A stretch of 64,000 bases of DNA from Bradyrhizobium barranii subsp. barranii (GCF_017565645.3 NZ_CP086136.1:3951501-4015500); one strand, 5' to 3'. Numbered from the stretch's first letter, positions 44,833-54,278 are shown. The notes: generated from the sequence alone by a model not told the origin. Translations and numbers: made by a program.

Positions 44833-46254
44833 ATGATGAACGCGATCGTGCTGCTGCATCGCTGGCTCGGGATCGCGTTCTGCCTGCTGTTCGCGATGTG
44901 GTTCGCGAGCGGAATCGTGATGCACTTCGTCCCGTTTCCGTCATTGACGGAAGCGGAACGTTTTTCCGGGCTCGCGCCGGTGGCTGGCGGAGAGGTGAGG
45001 ATTGCGGTCGCGGATGCCGTCGCCGCGAGCGGGATAGCGGACGCCACGCGCGTTCGCCTGGTCCAGCGGAGCGACGGGCCGGTTTATGTCGTGTCGGACC
45101 CGTCGCGTGTGGCCGCGATCCATGCCTCCGACGGACGGGATGCATCGGTGACGTCGGCCGACGTCGCGGTCGGTATCGCGCGGGATCATGCCCGGCAACG
45201 CGGGCTCGATGCCGCGCGGGCGGCGATGATTTCGGGCGCGGATTATGATCAATGGAGCGTGCCGAACGGCTTTGATCGACACCGGCCTCTGTTGCGCGTC
45301 GCTCTTGGCGATGCGGCCGGAACCGAGGTCTATGTCTCCTCGCGCACCGGCGAAGTCGTGCTGGATACGACCCGCAGCGAGCGCGGGTGGAATTGGGCCG
45401 GCAGCGTCCTGCACTGGATCTATCCGACAGTCCTGAGGAGCAACTGGTCCCTTTGGGATCAGGTGGTCTCGACATTGTCGCTGGTGGCCTTTATCGCCGC
45501 GACGCTCGGCGCGGTGCTCGGAATTATTAGGATCAGGATTCGAGGGCGTCGGGTCTCGTCGCCTTATCGCGGCTGGCACGCACTGCATCACATCATTGGT
45601 CTCGTCGCGACCGTTTTCGTGCTGACCTGGAGTTTCAGTGGCTGGCTCTCGATGGATCACGGCCGGCTGTTCTCGCGCGGGGAGCTGACCCCGACCGAAG
45701 CGGGCGTGGTGTATGCCGCGCCTGACTGGACGACGGCCCCATCGTTCGGTCAGCCGTCGGCTCGCGAAGTCGAATGGTTCGCCGTCAACGGTGTTGTCTA
45801 CCGGCGCGACCGGACCGGCCTCGCCAGTCAGACCTTGACCAAAGCGGGGGAGGCGATCCGCAGCCGGCAGGTGGCATTCCTCGGCGAGAAGGATGTCCAT
45901 GACCTGACGACGCGCCTTGCGCCGGGCTGTGGCGACTCGTCCGTTCTTGCCGACAATGACGATTATCCCGCGTACTCCGTTGTCCCCGGAGCGCCCGTCT
46001 ATCGCTCCCGATGCGGCGACCTCTGGTTCGACATCGACGGTGCCGACGGCCGCGTGCTGCAAAGACTGGATGCCTCGCGGCGCGCCTATCGCTGGTTCTA
46101 TAGCGCGCTTCACACGCTCGATTTTCCCGTTCTCATGGCGCATCCGCGTCTGCGCGATATCCTGGTCGTCGGGCTCTGCTTGCTCGGGCTGGCATTTTCC
46201 GTCACCGGCACCGTGATCGGCTGGCGGCGCTTGCGGTCGACCTTCGCGGCTTGA
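44833..46254 (+). CDS. PepSY-associated transmembrane protein (PiuB-like)
   Basis: The 473-residue inner-membrane protein has four main hydrophobic segments. An N-terminal one is VLLHRWLGIAFCLLFAMWFASGIVMHF. Two lie in the middle (VVSTLSLVAFIAATLGAVLGIIRI and HHIIGLVATVFVLTWSFSGWLSM), and a last one is DILVVGLCLLGLAFSVTGTVIGW. Histidines sit near the membrane edges (LLHRWLG, VLHWIYP, GWHALHHIIG, ALHTLDFP), a pattern suggesting heme or metal ligation. PepSY-TM proteins often pair with TonB receptors and are thought to reduce ferric siderophores. Twelve bases separate it from the receptor gene, so it should share riboswitch 3. A role in reducing an imported cobalt or corrinoid complex is inference. 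Confidence 0.82.
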   Translation: MMNAIVLLHRWLGIAFCLLFAMWFASGIVMHFVPFPSLTEAERFSGLAPVAGGEVRIAVADAVAASGIADATRVRLVQRSDGPVYVVSDPSRVAAIHASDGRDASVTSADVAVGIARDHARQRGLDAARAAMISGADYDQWSVPNGFDRHRPLLRVALGDAAGTEVYVSSRTGEVVLDTTRSERGWNWAGSVLHWIYPTVLRSNWSLWDQVVSTLSLVAFIAATLGAVLGIIRIRIRGRRVSSPYRGWHALHHIIGLVATVFVLTWSFSGWLSMDHGRLFSRGELTPTEAGVVYAAPDWTTAPSFGQPSAREVEWFAVNGVVYRRDRTGLASQTLTKAGEAIRSRQVAFLGEKDVHDLTTRLAPGCGDSSVLADNDDYPAYSVVPGAPVYRSRCGDLWFDIDGADGRVLQRLDASRRAYRWFYSALHTLDFPVLMAHPRLRDILVVGLCLLGLAFSVTGTVIGWRRLRSTFAA

Positions 46255-46375
46255 GCTGCGTATCGAACAAATCATATGCGCCATGCAGATTGCGGGTTGC
46301 GCGGGCGATGGCAGGCGCGGATGATCGTCCGAGGGGGCGCAGCGGTGCGCTCTCTCAATGGGGCGATCGTGATCG

Positions 46376-47116
46376 ATGTCAATTCAGCGCAAGCGCCTCG
46401 GCATGATGACCCCGTCGTCCAACTCGGTGCTGGAGCCCGTCACCAGTTCCATGCTGCATGGCGTGGCCGGCGTCACCGCTCATTTCTCGCGCTTCCGCGT
46501 TACCGAGATCGCGCTCGATGCCGCGGCGCTGAACCAGTTCGATGCCTCGGTGATGCTGCCGGCGGCGGATCTGCTGGCGGACGCCAGGGTCGATGCCATT
46601 GCCTGGAACGGCACGTCGGCAAGCTGGCTCGGTATCGGCCGCGACCGGAGCCTGTGCGAAGCGATCGCGGCGCGGACCGATATCCCGGCGACGACCTCCA
46701 CGCTCGCCTGCATCGACGCCGTCCGCGCGCTCGGCGCCGGACGCGTCGGCCTGGTCTCCCCCTATACGGACGACGTGCAATGGCGTATCGGCGATGTCTG
46801 GGCCGAGGAGGGGATCGCCCCTCACGCCGAGCGGCATCTCGGCCTGCGCGATAACTTTTCCTTCGGTGAGGTCACGCCCGCGACGATCGCCGACATGATC
46901 CGCGCGGTCGCGGCGGACGGTGCCGATGCCGTCGTCATTCTCTGCACCAATCTCGACGGCGCCGCGCTGGCTGCCTCGCTCGAACGGGAGTTGGGTATCG
47001 CCGTGCTGGACTCGGTCGCGGTCACGCTCTGGCGGACACTCGAACTCGCCGGCGGCGACATCGCGGCCCTTGCGGCGTGGGGCCGGATCTTCCAGACATC
47101 AGCGATCATCAACTGA
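46376..47116 (+). CDS. Asp/Glu racemase superfamily protein, arylmalonate decarboxylase/maleate isomerase-like
   Basis: The 246-residue protein resembles arylmalonate decarboxylases and maleate cis-trans isomerases: RLGMMTPSSNSVLEPVT at the N-terminus, AIAWNGTSASWLGI in the middle, LVSPYTDDVQWRIGDVW, and VILCTNLDGAALA near the end. Only one of the two superfamily catalytic cysteines is present (Cys190). The first position is Gly79 followed by Thr80-Ser81. This Gly-Thr-Ser plus single late Cys arrangement, with Tyr130, resembles that reported for arylmalonate decarboxylase (Gly74-Thr75-Ser76, Tyr126, Cys188, from memory). The substrate is unknown. It lies 12 bases before a broken dihydropyrimidinase gene. 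Confidence 0.8.
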   Translation: MSIQRKRLGMMTPSSNSVLEPVTSSMLHGVAGVTAHFSRFRVTEIALDAAALNQFDASVMLPAADLLADARVDAIAWNGTSASWLGIGRDRSLCEAIAARTDIPATTSTLACIDAVRALGAGRVGLVSPYTDDVQWRIGDVWAEEGIAPHAERHLGLRDNFSFGEVTPATIADMIRAVAADGADAVVILCTNLDGAALAASLERELGIAVLDSVAVTLWRTLELAGGDIAALAAWGRIFQTSAIIN

Positions 47117-47128
47117 CGGAGCCCTCCT

Positions 47129-48537
47129 GTGACGCAGCTCGATCTCGCCATTCGCGGCGGCACCATCGTGACGGCCAGCGACGAGTTTCGCGCCGATATC
47201 GGCATTCGCGAGGACGCATCGTCAGCATCGCCGACCGCATTGAAGGTGCGGCGCGCGAGATCGACGCGACAGGTCTGCTGGCGCTGCCGGGCGGGATCGA
47301 CAGCCACGTCCACATCTCCCAGGCCTCCGGCCCCGACGTGGTGATGGCCGACGATTTTGCTTCGGCAACGCGCGCCGCGGCGGCCGGCGGCAACACCATG
47401 GTGCTGCCCTTCGCGCTCCAGGAGAAGGGCACGTCGCTGCGCACCTGCGTCGAGAACTACCGCAAGCTCGCCGAGGGCGAATGCTACATCGATACCGCCT
47501 TCCACCTCATCATCTCCGACCCCACCGCAGTCGTACTCGGGCAGGAGCTGCCGGCTCTCGTCAAGGATGGCTACACCTCGTTCAAGGTGTTCATGACTTA
47601 TGACGACCTCGTGCTCAGCGACAAGCAGCTGCTGGAAGTGTTCGACGTCGCGCGCCGCGAGGAGGCGCTGGTCATGGTCCATTGCGAGGGTTACGACGCG
47701 ATCCGCTTCCTCACCGCGAAGCTCGAACGCGAGGGCCATATCGCGCCCTATTATCACGGCACCTCGCGGCCGCAGGCCGTCGAGCGCGAGGCGACGCATC
47801 GCGCCATCAGCCATGCCGAGGTGATCGGCGTCCCCATCATGATCGTGCACGTCTCCGGGCGCGAGGCGATGGAGCAGGTGCGCTGGGCCCAGCAGCGCGG
47901 ACTGCCGGTGCATGCCGAGACCTGTCCGCAGTACATCACGCTGACGGCCGACGACATGAAAGGCCTGAACATGGACATGTCAGGCGCAAAGTATGTCTGC
48001 TCGCCGCCGCCGCGCGATGCCGAAAGCCAGCAGGCGATACGGGAAGGGATCACCACCGGCGTGTTCCAGACCTTCTCGTCCGATCACTGCCCGTTCCGCT
48101 ACGACGACCCCAAGGGCAAGCTGACGCCGAATTCCCGCACCTCGTTCCGCTGGGTGCCGAACGGCATCCCCGGCGTCGAGACCCGGTTGCCGATCCTGTT
48201 CTCCGAGGGCGTGTCGAAAGGGCGGATCAGCTTGCAGAAATTCGTCGAGCTGACTGCGACCAATCATGCGCGGATCTACGGGCTCTATCCGCGCAAGGGC
48301 TCGATCGGCGTCGGCTTCGACGCCGAGATCGCGCTGTGGGACCCGAAGCTGACAAAGACGATTCAGCAGGCCGATTTGCACCATGGCTCCGACTATACGC
48401 CGTGGGAAGGCTTTGACGTCACCGGCTGGCCCGTCACCACCATCGCGCGGGGCCGCGTGGTGTACGAGCAGGGCAAGATCGTCGGCGACAAGGGCGCGGG
48501 CGAGGTGCTCAGCCGCGGCAAGTCGAGCCTGGTGTGA
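47129..48537 (+). pseudogene. Dihydropyrimidinase/D-hydantoinase, frameshifted near its N-terminus
   Basis: The GTG at 47129 (TQLDLAIRGGTIVTASDEFRADIGIRE) starts a normal amidohydrolase beta-sandwich. At about 47208-47216 the family sequence jumps frame and continues as GRIVSIADRIEGAAREIDATGLLALPGGIDSHVHIS. Total length is one base short of a whole number of codons, so a single missing base explains it; repaired, the protein is about 469 residues. The rest is intact, with metal ligands in DSHVHIS, the carbamylated lysine in SFKVFMTYD, VHCEGYD, MIVHVSG and SSDHCPFRYDD. The enzyme would open dihydropyrimidine or hydantoin rings. As written, translation from the GTG stops within about 70 codons. 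Confidence 0.85.
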
Positions 48538-48716
48538 CGGAAAAATAATTGCATCGGGACGACGCCATGTCGTCCGTTGCGCATACCATCCTCGCGCTGC
48601 TGCGACATCATTGATCCCTTTTCGCCGGCCGCCTTTCGGTGTAGCTCTGCGCCCACTTATGAGGCGACCGGACGCCAATGCTGATCGCCGCCGAAATCAT
48701 GCAGGAGACACCAGGG

Positions 48717-50142
48717 ATGTACCCGAAAGTTCAGATGTTCATCGCCGGCGAGTGGACCGACGGCACTTCCGGCAAGTCGGAGGACATCCTCAACCCCGCC
48801 ACCGGCCAGCCGATCGGCAAGACCCCGCACGCCTCGCGCCAGGACCTCGACCGCGCGCTGGAGGCCGCCAAGGCCGGCTTCGAGATCTGGCGCAAGACCT
48901 CGCCGTTCGACCGCTACAAGCTGATGCGCAAGGCCGCCGACATCATCCGCTCGCGCGCCGCCGAGATCGCGCCTGTCATGACCATGGAGCAGGGCAAGCC
49001 GGTCGTGGAAGCGCAGGGCGAGACCATGCTCGCCGGCGACCTCATCGACTGGTTCTCGGAAGAAGCCCGCCGCGCCTATGGCCGCATCGTGCCGCCGCGG
49101 ATGGGCAACGTCTCCCAGCTCGTGACCAAGGAGCCGGTCGGCCCGGTCGCCGCGTTCACGCCCTGGAATTTCCCGATCAACCAGGCGGTCCGCAAGATCT
49201 CGGCCGCGCTCGCCGCCGGCTGCTCGATCATCGTCAAGGGCCCGGAAGAAACCCCGGCAAGCTGCATGGAGCTGGTGCGCGCCTATGCCGACGCGGGCAT
49301 TCCGGCCGGCGTCGTCCAGCTGGTGTTCGGCGTGCCGTCGGAAGTGTCCGAATATCTCATTCCGCACCCGATCATCCGCAAGATCAGTTTCACGGGCTCG
49401 ACCGCGGTCGGCAAGCATCTGGCCGCACTCGCGGGCCTGCACATGAAGCGCGTCACCATGGAGCTCGGCGGCCACGCGCCGGCGATCGTGTTCGCGGACG
49501 CGGACCTCGACAACGCCGCCAAGATTCTCTCGGCCAACAAGTTCCGCAATGCCGGCCAGGTCTGCGTCTCGCCGACGCGCTTCCTGGTGCATGAGAGCGT
49601 GTATCAGCCCTTCGTCGACAAGTTCGTCGCCGCGGCCAAGAGCCTGAAGGTCGGCAACGGCCTCGACAAGGACACCCGCATGGGTCCGCTGGCGAACCCG
49701 CGACGCGTCGACGCGATGGAGGGTCTGGTCTCCGACGCTGTGCAGCGCGGGGCCAAGGTGCAGGCCGGTGGCAAGCGCATCGGCAACGAAGGCTTCTTCT
49801 TCGAGCCGACTGTGATCACCGACGTGCCGCGCGATGCCCGCATCATGAACGAGGAGCCGTTCGGACCGCTTGCGCCGATCACCTCCTTCCGCAGCTATGA
49901 CGAGGTGGTGGCCGAGGCGAACCGTCTGCCTTACGGCCTATGCCTACACGACCTCGACCAAGACGATGCAGGCGATCGGCTCCGATATCGAGAGCGGCAT
50001 GGTGTCGATCAACCACCATGGCCTCGCGCTGCCGGAAGTGCCGTTCGGCGGCATCAAGGATTCCGGCTACGGCTCCGAGGGCGGCCTCGAGGCGATCGAG
50101 GGTTACCTGAACACGAAGTTCGTGACCCAGGCGAGCGCGTAA
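48717..50142 (+). pseudogene. NAD(P)-dependent aldehyde dehydrogenase (succinate-semialdehyde type), frameshifted near its C-terminus
   Basis: The sequence is a full aldehyde dehydrogenase: FIAGEWTDGTSGKSEDILNPATG at the start, AAFTPWNFPINQAVRKI (cofactor pocket), FTGSTAVGKHL, general base Glu in MELGGHAP, nucleophile Cys283 in NAGQVCVSPTR, and EEPFGPLAPI. After NRLPYG (about 49937) the frame changes. AYAYTTSTKTMQAIGSDIESGMVSINHHG and FGGIKDSGYGSEGG continue in another frame to a TAA at 50140-50142. The usual motif here is PYGLAAY-like, so about eight bases appear lost, not one. The start at 48717 has AGGAG at a good distance; ATG at 48678 is an alternative. Read as is, the protein has a scrambled tail running to 50285. 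Confidence 0.85.
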
Positions 50143-50156
50143 GGAAGAGTCGCGTT

Positions 50157-50260
50157 GTCATTCCGGGGCGCGCGAAGCGCGAACCCGGAATCCATCGCGC
50201 CGCGCGTAAAGAGGGAAAATGGATTCCGGGCTCGCGCCAAGCGGCGCGCCCCGGAATGAC
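50157..50260. repeat. Palindromic intergenic repeat, type B
   Basis: The outer arms GTCATTCCGGGGCGCGC (50157-50173) and GCGCGCCCCGGAATGAC (50244-50260) form a perfect 17-base inverted repeat. Inside it, CCCGGAATCCAT (50184-50195) pairs with ATGGATTCCGGG (50219-50230). The element fills the gap between the aldehyde dehydrogenase and the MocR gene. It shares the nested architecture but not the sequence of the repeat at 19099. From memory, such elements are common in Bradyrhizobium intergenic DNA. Confidence 0.85.
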
Positions 50261-50295
50261 GGTGGATAGGACCTGCGTTGCCTGACGGGCGAGAC

Positions 50296-51843
50296 ATGGA
50301 CAAGAGCCGTCACCCGAGCAAGCGCGTGTCCCTTGCCGGGATGCATATCGACCGGAATTCGGCGGTGCCGCTGCATCTGCAGATCGCGGCGCACATCCGC
50401 GATGGCATTTTGCGTGGCGTCTTTCCGGCCGGAACGCTATTTCTGGGATCCCGCGATATCGCGCGCGAACTGGGCTGCTCGCGCACGGTAGTGCTGACCG
50501 CCTGGGATCTGCTCTACGCCGAGGGCTATCTTGAATCGACGCCGCGTGGCAGCGTCATGGTGGCCGCCGTTGCAGCCCCGCATGCGGAGCCTCCGTCCAC
50601 TACGTCGCCTGCGAGCAAGCCTGCCCACATGTCGGAGCGTTGGCGATCGCTGCTTGGTTTGGATTACGAGACCAATTGGCCGTCTGTGTTCGCGCCCGGC
50701 GCACCCGACGTCTCGACCTTCCCATTCAAGGAATGGTCGCGCCTGCTGCGCCAGACCTGGCTAAATCCCAGAGAGCAGGAGTGTCTCGATCTTCCCTCGG
50801 AAGGCCACCCGCGCTTGCGGAGCGAGATCGCGAACTTCCTCGGCTCGGTGCGCGGGCTCGTCTGCTCGCCGGAAGAGGTCGTCGTCACCTCAGGCACATC
50901 GGGCGCGCTTGATTTCTGCAGCCGGATGATCCTCGATCCCGGCGACGAGGTGTGGGTCGAGGAGCCCGGCTTCGTCGAGGCGCGCTGGGCGCTCACGGCT
51001 GCGGGTGCGAAGCTCGTTCCAATTCCGGTCGATGACAAGGGCCTCGTCGTCTCCGAAGGAATCCGGCGCGCACCGGGTGCGAAGCTGATCGTGGTGACGC
51101 CGTCGCATCAATATCCGCTCGGCGTCAGCATGAGGCTGGAGCGGCGGCTCGAGCTGCTCGATTGGGCCAACAAGAACGACGTCTGGGTGAGCGAGGACGA
51201 TTACAATTCCGAGTTCAGGCACCAGGACAGCATGATCGCCTCGCTGCGCTCGCTCGATCGCGAGGGGCGGGTAATCTATTTCGGCACGTTCTCGAAGATC
51301 ATGATGCCGAATTTGCGGCTCGGCTACATCGTCGCCAACAGGCATTTCATCGAAGGCTTTTCCAAGGACCGCGCGCGCATCGATGTGCACACCTCCGGCA
51401 TCGGTCAGCTCGCGCTGGCCGAGTTCATGCGGGAAGGGCACCTGCTGCGGCATCTGCGCGGGATGCGGCGGATTTACGCCGCGCGCCGGAAGGCACTGAT
51501 CGATGCGATCGCAGCGCTGATGCCTGACGATCTCACCGTATCCTCCGCCGTCACCGGATTGCATCTGGTGGCGCTGTTCACTGAAGCGATGCAGGCACGC
51601 ATGAGCGACCGAGAAGCGGCCGCGGTCCTGAAGCAGGCCGGCATCCACGTCCAGCCGCTCTCGCAAAACTTTCTGGAGCAGCCGACGCGGCAGGGCCTGG
51701 TGTTCGGCTACGGGCGGCTGCGGGTCGAGGACGCCGCGCCGCTGCTTGCGAGAATCGCGGCTCGCATCGGCAGCGGTCGCCGCAACGCACCATCCGACCC
51801 GGCAATATCCTCTCTTACTGTTCGTACAATAAAGAGAAGCTGA
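50296..51843 (+). CDS. MocR-type GntR/aminotransferase fusion transcriptional regulator
   Basis: The 515-residue protein joins a GntR-type winged helix (residues about 15-85: PLHLQIAAHIRDGILRGVFPAGTLFLGSRDIARELGCSRTVVLTAWDLLYAEGYL) to a fold-type I aminotransferase-like domain. The latter has VVTSGTSGALDFCSRMILDPGDEVWVEEPGF, VTPSHQYPLGVSM, SEDDYNSEF and the PLP-lysine segment YFGTFSKIMMPNLRLGY. MocR proteins sense PLP adducts of amines or amino acids and usually control a neighbouring catabolic gene. Here it sits between the aldehyde dehydrogenase and hyuA-hyuB, next to a class III aminotransferase, so regulation of this island is likely. The start at 50296 (MDKSRH) is preferred; an upstream ATG is not present within six codons, only a TTG-type start. 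Confidence 0.9.
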   Translation: MDKSRHPSKRVSLAGMHIDRNSAVPLHLQIAAHIRDGILRGVFPAGTLFLGSRDIARELGCSRTVVLTAWDLLYAEGYLESTPRGSVMVAAVAAPHAEPPSTTSPASKPAHMSERWRSLLGLDYETNWPSVFAPGAPDVSTFPFKEWSRLLRQTWLNPREQECLDLPSEGHPRLRSEIANFLGSVRGLVCSPEEVVVTSGTSGALDFCSRMILDPGDEVWVEEPGFVEARWALTAAGAKLVPIPVDDKGLVVSEGIRRAPGAKLIVVTPSHQYPLGVSMRLERRLELLDWANKNDVWVSEDDYNSEFRHQDSMIASLRSLDREGRVIYFGTFSKIMMPNLRLGYIVANRHFIEGFSKDRARIDVHTSGIGQLALAEFMREGHLLRHLRGMRRIYAARRKALIDAIAALMPDDLTVSSAVTGLHLVALFTEAMQARMSDREAAAVLKQAGIHVQPLSQNFLEQPTRQGLVFGYGRLRVEDAAPLLARIAARIGSGRRNAPSDPAISSLTVRTIKRS

Positions 51844-52268
51844 GCCGACCGTCGTGCATAGCTCGTAGGCATGCGGCTTTACCGCAACGCCGTTCAATCG
51901 CCTGGAAATTAGACAGACGTTTTTGAGTGCTCCGATTGCAGTGCAGCGGGCGTCACGATTTGCGTGGAGAAATCCTTGGTGCGCTGCACGTTTGTCGCAT
52001 GGAACGGTTCGCGTTCGTGTGCTCTCTGCGCGGGCATGGCTGCACCAAAACGTGCAGCCGGTGTTGCACCGCGTGATGCCGGTCCTGCGCTGGTCTAGCG
52101 GTTTGCGACAACTCTGGCCCTATCCCGAGCCCATCGCTCTGTCGCACGCTCGCAGGCGGTGGCATGACAGGGGATGATGATGAGCGCTCTCGGTTTGGCA
52201 TTGGACGTTGCGATGGACGGCAAGCACCCGGCGTCCGGTTCGGACGTCATCCGTAACTGACCCCGCAC
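51844..52268. other. Intergenic region before hyuA with no recognised gene
   Basis: These 425 bases lie between the MocR gene and hyuA. Open frames on both strands (for example about 51923-52177 on the plus strand) have no start signal or recognisable protein character. No riboswitch landmark, tRNA or long inverted repeat was found. The GC content looks slightly lower than in the flanking genes. It probably holds the hyuA promoter and MocR-binding sites, but I could not point to them. Confidence 0.5.
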
Positions 52269-54278
52269 ATGAGCTCCTCCGAAAATCACTGGGAAGTCGG
52301 CACCGATATCGGCGGCACCTTCACCGACATCATCGCCATCCGGCGCGGCTCCGTGGAGGCGCGGATCGCAAAGGTGCCGTCGCGCCCCGACGCGCCGGTT
52401 CAGGCGATGCTGGAGGCGATCGAGGCGGTGGGCCTGCGCAAGAGGGAGGTCAAGCGCTTCGTGCACGGCACCACGCGCGTCACCAACGCCATCGTCGAGA
52501 ACCGGCTGCCGAAGGTCGCGCTGGTCGCGACCGAAGGGTTCGCCGATGTGCTGGAGATCGCGCGCTATCGCCGCCGCGATCTCTATCGTCTCGACATTCC
52601 GCCGAAATCGCCGCCGCTGGTGCCGCCCGAACGATGTTTTGGGCTCGCCGAGCGCCTCGATCACGAGGGCCGGGTGCTGAAGGCGCTGGATGAGACCGAG
52701 ATCGAGCGCCTGGTGGCCTGGCTGAAGCAGACCGGCGTACAGAGCGTCGCCGTGGCGCTGCTTCACGCCTATGCCAATCCCGTCCACGAAAAGATGCTGG
52801 GCGAGCGCCTCAGGGGCGTCGTCGCCCACGTCTCGCTGTCGCATGAGGTCAATCCCGAGGCGCGCGAATACGAACGGACGTCGGCGACCGTGTTCAACGC
52901 GGCCGCGATGCCGATTGCGGTGGAATATCTCAGCGAGCTGGAGCAGCGGCTGCCGATCGGGCCCGGCTTGCAGGTGTTTCATTCGGCCGGAGCCATGGTC
53001 CCGATCTCGGCCGTGAAGCGGCGGCCGCTGGTGATGGCGATGTCGGGGCCGGCGGCCGGTGTCTCCGCATCGGTCAGTATCGCGCGCCAGCTCGGCACAT
53101 CGCGCATGCTCACCTTCGACATGGGCGGCACCACGACGGACGTCTGCCTGATCGTCGACGGGCAGGCCGAGATGACCGACGGCCGCATGCTCGGCGACAA
53201 GCCGCTGCGTCAGCCGATGCTTGCGGTCCATTCCATCGGGGCCGGCGGCGGATCGATCGTGCGAAACGGTCCCGGCGGCCTGACGGTCGGGCCGGAGAGC
53301 GCCGGCTCCGAGCCGGGGCCGGCGTGCTATGGCCGCGGCGGCCTTGAGCCGACCATCACCGACGCCAATGCCGTGCTCGGCTATCTCAACCCCGAGACCA
53401 AGCTTGGCGACCGCATCGGCATCGACATCAAGGCCGCGGAACGCGTCATCGACCCGATCGCGCGCACCCTGGGGATGAGCCTGACCGAAACAGCACTCGG
53501 CATCATCAAGGTCGCCAACGCGACGATGGCCCGTGCGCTCCGCCGCGTCACGGTCGAGCGCGGTATCGATGGCCGCGACTGCACGCTGCTCGCCTTCGGC
53601 GGCGGCGGCCCGATGCATGCCGCAGGCCTTGCCGATCTCTACGGGATTGCAGAGGTCGTGGTGCCGAGCGCATCGAGCGCGTTCTCCGCGCTGGGCTGTC
53701 TCACAGCCGATTTCAGCTTCCTTCAGCAGCAGACTCTTCGCGCTGCTCTCGACGGCATCGATCTCGCCCGGGTGTCGGAGCGGATCGGGACGCTGATGGA
53801 CGATGCTTCGGCGCCGCTGATCGCCAACGGCGTTGCGAGGGCCGAGATCCAGGTCGAGCTTGTGGCGCTGATGCGCTACGCGGCGCAGAATGATGCCATT
53901 CCGGTGCCGTTCACGTTGCCGCTCGACGTGACCAAGCTGAAGAAGGACTTTCTGGCGCGGCATCACGAACTGTTCGGCTATGCGACCAGCGAGAGCTGCG
54001 TCATCGAATCCGTGCGTGTGCAGGCGCGGCGCCCGTCGACGACGGTGGTGAGCCGGCCGGCGACTGCGGTGAGGGCGGTGTCGTCGGGCAAGCGAGCCTG
54101 CTCATTCGATGGCCTCCACGATATCCCGACCGCGATCATCGATCGCGCCAAATTGACCGATGTCGTCAGCGGCCCCGCGATCATCGAGGACGCATGGTCA
54201 ACGGTGGTGGTCCCGCCCGGCTGGCAAGCACAACCCGACGCCGCCGGCAACCTGTTCCTGACGCGGAGGGCGGCATGA
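52269..54278 (+). CDS. hyuA: Hydantoinase/oxoprolinase family protein, subunit A (HyuA)
   Basis: This 669-residue protein is the ATP-binding subunit of an ATP-dependent hydantoinase, N-methylhydantoinase or acetone-carboxylase-like enzyme. The N-terminal phosphate-binding loop VGTDIGGTFTDIIAI and FVHGTTRVTNAIVENR match Hydant_A_N. The core contains LTFDMGGTTTDVCLI, HSIGAGGGSIV, PGPACYGRGG and TDANAVLGYLNP. AFGGGGPMHAAGLADLYGI lies toward the C-terminus. It overlaps hyuB by four bases, the usual partner arrangement. The substrate cannot be read from sequence; neighbouring hydantoinase and carbamoylase genes favour a cyclic ureide. Confidence 0.9.
   Translation: MSSSENHWEVGTDIGGTFTDIIAIRRGSVEARIAKVPSRPDAPVQAMLEAIEAVGLRKREVKRFVHGTTRVTNAIVENRLPKVALVATEGFADVLEIARYRRRDLYRLDIPPKSPPLVPPERCFGLAERLDHEGRVLKALDETEIERLVAWLKQTGVQSVAVALLHAYANPVHEKMLGERLRGVVAHVSLSHEVNPEAREYERTSATVFNAAAMPIAVEYLSELEQRLPIGPGLQVFHSAGAMVPISAVKRRPLVMAMSGPAAGVSASVSIARQLGTSRMLTFDMGGTTTDVCLIVDGQAEMTDGRMLGDKPLRQPMLAVHSIGAGGGSIVRNGPGGLTVGPESAGSEPGPACYGRGGLEPTITDANAVLGYLNPETKLGDRIGIDIKAAERVIDPIARTLGMSLTETALGIIKVANATMARALRRVTVERGIDGRDCTLLAFGGGGPMHAAGLADLYGIAEVVVPSASSAFSALGCLTADFSFLQQQTLRAALDGIDLARVSERIGTLMDDASAPLIANGVARAEIQVELVALMRYAAQNDAIPVPFTLPLDVTKLKKDFLARHHELFGYATSESCVIESVRVQARRPSTTVVSRPATAVRAVSSGKRACSFDGLHDIPTAIIDRAKLTDVVSGPAIIEDAWSTVVVPPGWQAQPDAAGNLFLTRRAA

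Noticed and set aside
51923..52177. Small plus-strand open frame of 84 codons in the MocR-hyuA gap
   Set aside because: No ribosome-binding site, and a composition typical of chance frames in high-GC DNA. I see no protein family.
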